The translations under genes and the position numbers were made by a program. A stretch of DNA of 64,000 nt from an uncultured Eubacteriales bacterium. Its GTDB lineage: Bacteria > Bacillota > Clostridia > Lachnospirales > Lachnospiraceae. This document shows, piece after piece, positions 58,973 through 64,000 of the stretch. Positions within the stretch are counted from its first letter, which is position 1. Each line of letters starts with the position of its first letter. Location: NCBI GenBank assembly GCA_900317515.1, contig ONHA01000002.1, positions 1 to 64,000 of the forward strand. The letters are read 5' to 3'. The notes beneath the pieces are model-generated. The model was given only the letters and a program-made list of their open reading frames with translations, was not told the DNA's origin and did no database searches.

Positions 58973-61953
58973 TTCTTATTTCCTCCTTTCTGCCCGCCGG
59001 TCTCTTTCTTGCTTCCGGGCGGCGTCGTGAGGTCCTTCCGGCCGCCTTTCCCGCCGGTCCTCTCCTGGTTTCCCTGCTTATAATCCGCACGTTCCGGATC
59101 CGGGGCAGCCATGTTATTCATGCTGCTATTCGTGCCGGCACGGCCGCCGGATTTCCGTCCGGTTCCGTCCGCTTTTTCACGGGTTTCGGTCCCCGGTTTT
59201 TGGCCGGATCCCAAATTTTTCCGGTCATCCCGGGAGACGTTTTCGCGTCTCTCCGGAGACGTCCCCGGCCCCTGGGTTTGGCCGTTGCTGCCGCCCTTAT
59301 AAGTTTCCCTGCCGGGCTCCGGCGCGGCCATGTTCCCCATGCTGCCGGTCCCGTTCGTGCCGGCACGGCCGCCGCCGTTTTGGCCGGAACCGGTGTCCTG
59401 GGACGATGCCCCGTGTCCCGAGAACATGTTTCCGGAAAACTCGCTTTCCGGAGCAGCCGGGGCCGGTGTGCTCCCGGATCCGGAAGACGATCCTCCGGAG
59501 GAAGGAGCAGCGCTGCCGCCTCCCAAGCCGGCCGCCTGGGTCTCATAGCCCATCTGACCGGGCATGTTGGCGTGATCCGATCCGCCTGCAGAGCCCTTCG
59601 GCATGGGCCGATCTCCCCCGCCTCCGGCAGCTCCTCCGCTCATTCCGTCAAAGAGATTGCCGGAATACGAGCTCATGTCACCGTGTTTTGATGCTCCTGG
59701 AGCATCCGTCTTTCCCGATCCGGAAGCTCCGGCTGCGTTTTGGCCGGACGGGATCCCGAGATCAGAAGCGGACGGGCCGCCGGGCATGGAGTTCATGCCG
59801 CTTCCGGCCGGCTGTCCGGGCCTCGATCCTTCCGCTCCTGTCGGAGACGTCCCCGGCCCGCCGGGTACATTTCCGGTTCCGGCGAGTGCTTCCGGCGTTC
59901 CCGGTGCTCCCATATAGGGAGAAGCGTTGATATCATTCTGACCGGTTCCGGATGCTCCGGACGTGCCGGCTTCTCCGGCTCCTCCGGAGCTTCCGGTACT
60001 CCGTCCGTCGAGCCCCTTAAAGAGGTTTGATTCGTCCGAAAGACCGGGCATATCACTATGCTGCGCGGCTGTTCCGCCGTTTCCTGCCCCCTCTGTACGG
60101 CCTTCAGCGCCGGCCAGCGGGACGTTTTCAGGGCCGCCGTTAAGAGCTGCCTGTTGGCCTGCATCCGCGCTCTCCGTGCCGCCAGCGGCCGTATTTTCAG
60201 TATTTGCGCTGCCATCATTGCCGGTGAGTCCACGGTCATCCGCTCCGGCATAGCCGGGAGCCTCATCGCCGGGCGCTCCGTTAAGCGGCTGTGGCCCGGT
60301 TCCGGGTTCCGTTCCTCCGGCACCGCTTCCGGACGGTCCTGCCGGCGGCTGTACATCCGCCGCGGGCTTGCCCGGTCCGGATGTTCCGCCGGTCGAGGGC
60401 TTTCCGGATGTTCCGATCCCGGGACGTCCGCCGCTCTTTCCTCCAGAGCCTCCGGCTCCTCCGGACCCGCCGGAGCTGCCATCCGTGGATGACCCGTTCC
60501 CGTCTCCGGATTTGTCCGTGTCCGGGATCCCGCCGAAGAGCGGGTTATTCTCCGAGGGCTGCGGGCTGTACCCGCCGTCGTCCGCCATATCCGGGATAGA
60601 CCCGTAAGAGGCTCCGCCGTTCAGGCTGTCCGTGCTTGCAGCGCCGTCGTTCCGCTCCTGGGCGTTCTTGATATCGCCCCGGTCCGCGCCCATTTGTGCA
60701 GCCCCTGCGGCCCCGCCGGCCGCTCCTTCCTTATCATCCGCTCCGGCCCCGGCTGCCATCGCGCCGGCGATGCCTCCGATTGCCCTTGCGGCCCCGCCGG
60801 CTCCTCTGACCAGCGCGGCCCCGGCCTGTCCGCCGGCCAGCATGGTCCCGACGATCGACTTTAAGCCGACGTCGATGCCGAAGAGCTGCTGTATCAGGTT
60901 CGGGCCGTCAATGACGGCCAGCGCAATGAAGACCTTGAAGATCGACCGCTGGATATCCGATGCGGACGTCAGCCCGTCGATCATCGAACATGCCAGACCA
61001 TAAAATTTGATCATGACGCACGTCATGAGGAGAACGATATATGAGTTTTTTATCGCGTCCAGGACCTTAAGGGCCTTCTGTGTGTTGTTTAAGTTCGCGG
61101 CCTCGATATAGGCGAGAACGCGGTAGACGCCAAGCTCAAACTCGATCCGGATGACCTTGTAGGCCATCGCGAGATAGAGGAGCAGGCTGCCGGCCAGCGT
61201 AAGAATGATGTTCCACGTTTCCCAGTGGTAACGGTAGTAATACCCGTTCATGATCCCGTTTGACGCCCCGGAGTTGTAGAACGTCAGCCCGTCGCTGACC
61301 TTCTCCAGGCTCTCGCCTCCTATGGAGTTGACCAGGTGCTTTCCGAGGATGCTTTTAGCGTCGCTGGATAATCCGTCACTTTTCGGGTTGATGACCTCAT
61401 TTATGTCGATCGCGTTAAACTCCTCTTTCGTCATAGTCCTTGTCGGGTAGGGTTTTGAGACATTCCCCAGCCCGACCGCCTGGTCTATGTATCTGAGATC
61501 ATAGAAGCTGTTGCTTATTGTTTCGTAGGTCTGTGCGGAAGAGGTGCTGCCGAGGATCGCGTCCTTGCCGGTGGTCACGGCGGATGACATTTGTGCCATC
61601 AGATAGCCGGATGAAGCCGTCGTGAGGACCAGGACAACCAGGTTTATGACAAGCTGCGGCTTCTTCTCGTGCCACAGGATAAATGTGATCCCCAGCATCA
61701 TGAGCGAGAGCATCATGATCGCCGTAAAGACCACTCCGGCGGACCGGATGAAGGTCCCGACTCTTGTGCTTGTCCCGAACGTCACAAGGTCGAAAGCCGC
61801 GTCATAAAGACCTTCACAAGCCGCCGCGATCGGCGCGAGGATCTTGCTGACAAAGATCCATGTGAGATAACGGCAGCCGTCGACGATCATGTCGTTTGTT
61901 ATGAAGATCTCTCCGTTTTGTTTGATAATGTTAATAATTGCTGAATCGCCCAT
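58969..61953 (-). CDS. VirB6-like channel protein with long disordered tail
   Basis: 994 aa. Residues ~1-390 hold about seven membrane helices (e.g. GVVFTAIMMLSLMMLGITFI, WNIILTLAGSLLLYLAMAYK), as in pLS20-type conjugation proteins. Residues ~400-994 are a Gly/Ser/Pro/Ala-rich low-complexity tail with recurring SGNLFDGM/SGNMFSGH and GTGSMGNMAAPEPGR-like motifs. Probably the membrane channel with an intrinsically disordered region; the repeated motifs could bind a partner. Confidence 0.8.
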   Translation of the reverse strand: MGDSAIINIIKQNGEIFITNDMIVDGCRYLTWIFVSKILAPIAAACEGLYDAAFDLVTFGTSTRVGTFIRSAGVVFTAIMMLSLMMLGITFILWHEKKPQLVINLVVLVLTTASSGYLMAQMSSAVTTGKDAILGSTSSAQTYETISNSFYDLRYIDQAVGLGNVSKPYPTRTMTKEEFNAIDINEVINPKSDGLSSDAKSILGKHLVNSIGGESLEKVSDGLTFYNSGASNGIMNGYYYRYHWETWNIILTLAGSLLLYLAMAYKVIRIEFELGVYRVLAYIEAANLNNTQKALKVLDAIKNSYIVLLMTCVMIKFYGLACSMIDGLTSASDIQRSIFKVFIALAVIDGPNLIQQLFGIDVGLKSIVGTMLAGGQAGAALVRGAGGAARAIGGIAGAMAAGAGADDKEGAAGGAAGAAQMGADRGDIKNAQERNDGAASTDSLNGGASYGSIPDMADDGGYSPQPSENNPLFGGIPDTDKSGDGNGSSTDGSSGGSGGAGGSGGKSGGRPGIGTSGKPSTGGTSGPGKPAADVQPPAGPSGSGAGGTEPGTGPQPLNGAPGDEAPGYAGADDRGLTGNDGSANTENTAAGGTESADAGQQAALNGGPENVPLAGAEGRTEGAGNGGTAAQHSDMPGLSDESNLFKGLDGRSTGSSGGAGEAGTSGASGTGQNDINASPYMGAPGTPEALAGTGNVPGGPGTSPTGAEGSRPGQPAGSGMNSMPGGPSASDLGIPSGQNAAGASGSGKTDAPGASKHGDMSSYSGNLFDGMSGGAAGGGGDRPMPKGSAGGSDHANMPGQMGYETQAAGLGGGSAAPSSGGSSSGSGSTPAPAAPESEFSGNMFSGHGASSQDTGSGQNGGGRAGTNGTGSMGNMAAPEPGRETYKGGSNGQTQGPGTSPERRENVSRDDRKNLGSGQKPGTETREKADGTGRKSGGRAGTNSSMNNMAAPDPERADYKQGNQERTGGKGGRKDLTTPPGSKKETGGQKGGNKK

Positions 61954-61958
61954 ATTGC

Positions 61959-64000
61959 TTATGCGCTTTCCTTTCTTATGCCTTTTCCAATGCCGTAATT
62001 TATCATTGTGAGCAGCGTCTTCCGGTCATCCGGCCGGAGGACGGTGTCGGACTGGAGGATCCCGATCATGCTGTATATCGGCATGTCATCCCGGATACCG
62101 GTCTCGTTTTCGTAATTTTTTCCGAAATGTTCGATCAAAAATTCTTTGATCGAGCTGTAATTCCCGTTGTCACGGAAGGTCTCGACCTCATCCCTCTCGT
62201 TTTTCGGTGCCGGCTGCTGCGTCTCATCATCCGGAAGAGATTGCGGGATCTGGTCGTTAAGGGAGTTCATCAAATTCTTCTGCTCCTCGATCATGAGGCG
62301 TTCCTTCTGCCGCTGAAAAGTAGTCTTAAAATCCCATACGCGAGTCGTTAGATCTATCTTGCTGCGGTCCTCCGTGTTGACATCCCGGATGCTGTACGTA
62401 TCCGGATCCGGGAATGTGTCCTTCAGGTACTGCCAGCGATATTTGAAGGCTGTACCTGTCTCAACGGAGTTGAAAATCGGGTGCGGGTGGACCGGATTGT
62501 GCTGAAGATCCTCTCGCTTCATGACTCTCTTCACGACGATCTCGCCGGGCAGAAGGCTCATCAGGCGGTTGGGATTTAGAAGCGGTTCCTCCTCCACGTT
62601 CTCCGTGAACTGCTTGTTAAGGGACATCTTTCCCCCGGAGCGCTGAAGCGAGATCCTGGTCCTTGAACCGATCAGCTTTGAGAAGGACTCCGCCGTTTGT
62701 GAGTCGTTGGTGAGGATGTAGATCTGGTTTCCACAGTTATCAACGATCGTCTCCATATCGTCGCCGTAGTGGGCTCGGAGCTGGGCGTAAGCCTGAATAT
62801 ACATGTCAAAGGAGATGTTTCGTCCCAGGCAGACCGTGATGATGGAGTCCATCGCCTCGATCGACGGGAGGTTTCCGAACTCGTCACAGATGAACTTGAC
62901 CTGCCTGGTGCATTTACCGGACTTTGTGTTGGTCGCCTCCTTTGCCAGGGCAAAGTAGACCTGCCTGATGAAGACCGACGCCAGGAAGTGCGTTGACTTG
63001 TCATAGTCCGGGATCCCGAGGAAGACCGCGACAGGCCGATCCCCGAAACCGATGTCACGGAGGTTGATCGTGCTCTCGCACGTCATCTTCGCGACATTCT
63101 CAAAGGTAAAGATCGTGAAGTCGGCCAGCATACTTGCGTAAATGCTGCCTTTCGTCCGGTCGCCGGACAGCTCCACAGAACTGTACTTGATCTTCGCCCG
63201 GTCCATCTTCGGACGCTGGGTAAAGTAAAGATCAACCCCCGAGATGTTGGGATTATTTGTCCGGACGTTTGATAGCTCCGTGAAGTTGTTCAGGATCGAA
63301 TAGATGTTGATCTTCTTCGCGTTGTCATCGCGGTACACGAACTCGTAGTCGTCCGGGATATACTCGATATCCGGATCCTGAAGGGGATCCACCTTGTCTT
63401 TCGTCGGGTCCTTTTTTCGCTCCTCTTCCTTCGCCTTCATGTACTCGCGGAAGTTGTAGCGCTCGTTGGCCTTATCTTCCTCTTCAAGCGCATCGAATGC
63501 GCTGCGGCCCTGCTTCCATATCGCAAGGCGCTTCTTGTTTACTCTCTCGTCCTCCGCGATGCAGTCCTCGATCATGGCGATGATGAGGGCGGTCGAAAGT
63601 ATCGTCGCGGTCTTAGTAAAGAACTCGTCCCCGCCGTTCTGCTGGGAGGAGTTGAAGACGGAGTAGGAAAAGCTGTTCGCCAGAAGCTCCGCGTTTGCGT
63701 AATCACCCTTTTTGTAGGCTTCCACGCAAAGCTTCAGCGGGTCGAACCCCATGCTGTGAAGCGGGTCGTCCAGGTTCATCAGGTATACGTCGTACCCGCG
63801 CTCTTCCAGGGTCTTTTTTGAGCTCTTATAAAGCTCCATCTTCGGATCCGTGCAGATGAGAGACGGCTTTTGTGAGGATCTTGAATAGACGTCTATTGAG
63901 GGAAATACGTAGCACTCGCCCTTGCCGGAGCGGGTGATACCGATTATGAGGTTATTGACCGGTGAGTCGTCTATGTAGATCTTGTCCCCGATATGGGCGA
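61959..64000 (-). CDS. VirD4/TraG coupling protein, 5' end outside window
   Basis: About 680 residues are visible, running through the right edge; a shorter reading from the ATG at 63839 would lose the Walker A site. Walker A LIIGITRSGKGE lies near 63920-63960, Walker B and following residues VKFICDEFGNLPSIEAMDSI, and IYILTNDSQTAESFSKLIG further on. It brings the relaxosome to the channel. It is the first visible gene of the minus-strand transfer operon. Confidence 0.92.
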   Translation of the reverse strand, partial: AHIGDKIYIDDSPVNNLIIGITRSGKGECYVFPSIDVYSRSSQKPSLICTDPKMELYKSSKKTLEERGYDVYLMNLDDPLHSMGFDPLKLCVEAYKKGDYANAELLANSFSYSVFNSSQQNGGDEFFTKTATILSTALIIAMIEDCIAEDERVNKKRLAIWKQGRSAFDALEEEDKANERYNFREYMKAKEEERKKDPTKDKVDPLQDPDIEYIPDDYEFVYRDDNAKKINIYSILNNFTELSNVRTNNPNISGVDLYFTQRPKMDRAKIKYSSVELSGDRTKGSIYASMLADFTIFTFENVAKMTCESTINLRDIGFGDRPVAVFLGIPDYDKSTHFLASVFIRQVYFALAKEATNTKSGKCTRQVKFICDEFGNLPSIEAMDSIITVCLGRNISFDMYIQAYAQLRAHYGDDMETIVDNCGNQIYILTNDSQTAESFSKLIGSRTRISLQRSGGKMSLNKQFTENVEEEPLLNPNRLMSLLPGEIVVKRVMKREDLQHNPVHPHPIFNSVETGTAFKYRWQYLKDTFPDPDTYSIRDVNTEDRSKIDLTTRVWDFKTTFQRQKERLMIEEQKNLMNSLNDQIPQSLPDDETQQPAPKNERDEVETFRDNGNYSSIKEFLIEHFGKNYENETGIRDDMPIYSMIGILQSDTVLRPDDRKTLLTMINYGIGKGIRKESA

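Noticed and set aside
61959-63839. VirD4 gene starting at 63839
   Set aside because: The frame stays open to the right edge and contains the Walker A motif upstream, so the true start is outside the window.

Overview
The window reads as a Lachnospiraceae-like gut or rumen Firmicute (inference). The signs are strong AAAGGAGG ribosome binding sites, TTGACA/TATAAT promoters with 17-bp spacers, fairly high GC, an arginine-to-spermidine polyamine cluster, an L-lactate permease, a GH43 enzyme, flavinylated surface redox proteins, and a conjugation system of the Firmicutes MOBL/pLS20 type. No rRNA, tRNA or CRISPR array was seen.

1-27.4 kb looks chromosomal. On the minus strand an RlmD/TrmA-like RNA methylase (6889-8262) leads a polyamine operon: arginine decarboxylase, spermidine synthase, carboxy(nor)spermidine dehydrogenase, carboxynorspermidine decarboxylase, agmatine deiminase and N-carbamoylputrescine amidase (cut by the window start). 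Together they cover arginine > agmatine > N-carbamoylputrescine > putrescine > spermidine, with two enzymes for the last aminopropyl step. Next come a HAD phosphatase and a PfkB sugar kinase (convergent), then a four-gene flavin/redox operon (polyferredoxin, one-domain and four-domain FMN-binding proteins, ApbE lipoprotein; 10119-14359) divergent from an AraC regulator. After that lie an unknown membrane protein, an SDR oxidoreductase, a Dus/CDF/ATP-grasp operon, an OGG1-type glycosylase, a Na/Pi cotransporter, a 50-aa protein, lactate permease and GH43.

27.5-29.2 kb is transitional and AT-richer: a membrane acyltransferase and a RelE/ParE-type toxin-antitoxin pair.

29.3-64 kb is a conjugative element (ICE or integrated plasmid), open at the right edge. 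A ParA/ParB operon carries two copies of a 104-bp repeat, each with two palindromes AGGTGTCAATATTGACACCT, plus two paralogous ribbon-helix-helix-like genes. Divergently, two small accessory genes and a MOBL-type relaxase are followed by a low-GC DUF3990-like (ADP-ribosyltransferase-related) gene and an overlapping partner, then a PIN/AbrB pair. 37.1-39.9 kb is a mosaic: displaced ricin-domain fragment, orphan VbhA-like Fic antitoxin, catalytic-domain-only integrase fragment, intact tyrosine recombinase and its helix-turn-helix partner. From 40 kb to the right edge the minus strand is one long transfer region: secreted CAP/ricin protein, topoisomerase III, a large secreted beta-helix/deacetylase-like protein, SSB, DUF5688-like protein, lipoprotein, winged-helix replication-type protein, TadZ/ParA-like ATPase, several unknown proteins, two cell-wall-enzyme-like proteins, VirB4, small membrane proteins, a VirB6-like channel protein with a long Gly/Pro/Ser tail, and VirD4 (5' end outside the window).

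How the element would work (inference): the relaxase nicks an unseen oriT, VirD4 and VirB4 power transfer through the VirB6-like channel, the wall hydrolase opens peptidoglycan, the secreted lectin and beta-helix proteins act at the cell surface, and ParAB plus toxin-antitoxin pairs keep the element in the cell. The best candidates for undescribed biology are the DUF3990/partner pair, the par-locus duplicated palindromes, the ricin/integrase duplication with the orphan Fic antitoxin, and the beta-helix/deacetylase surface protein.
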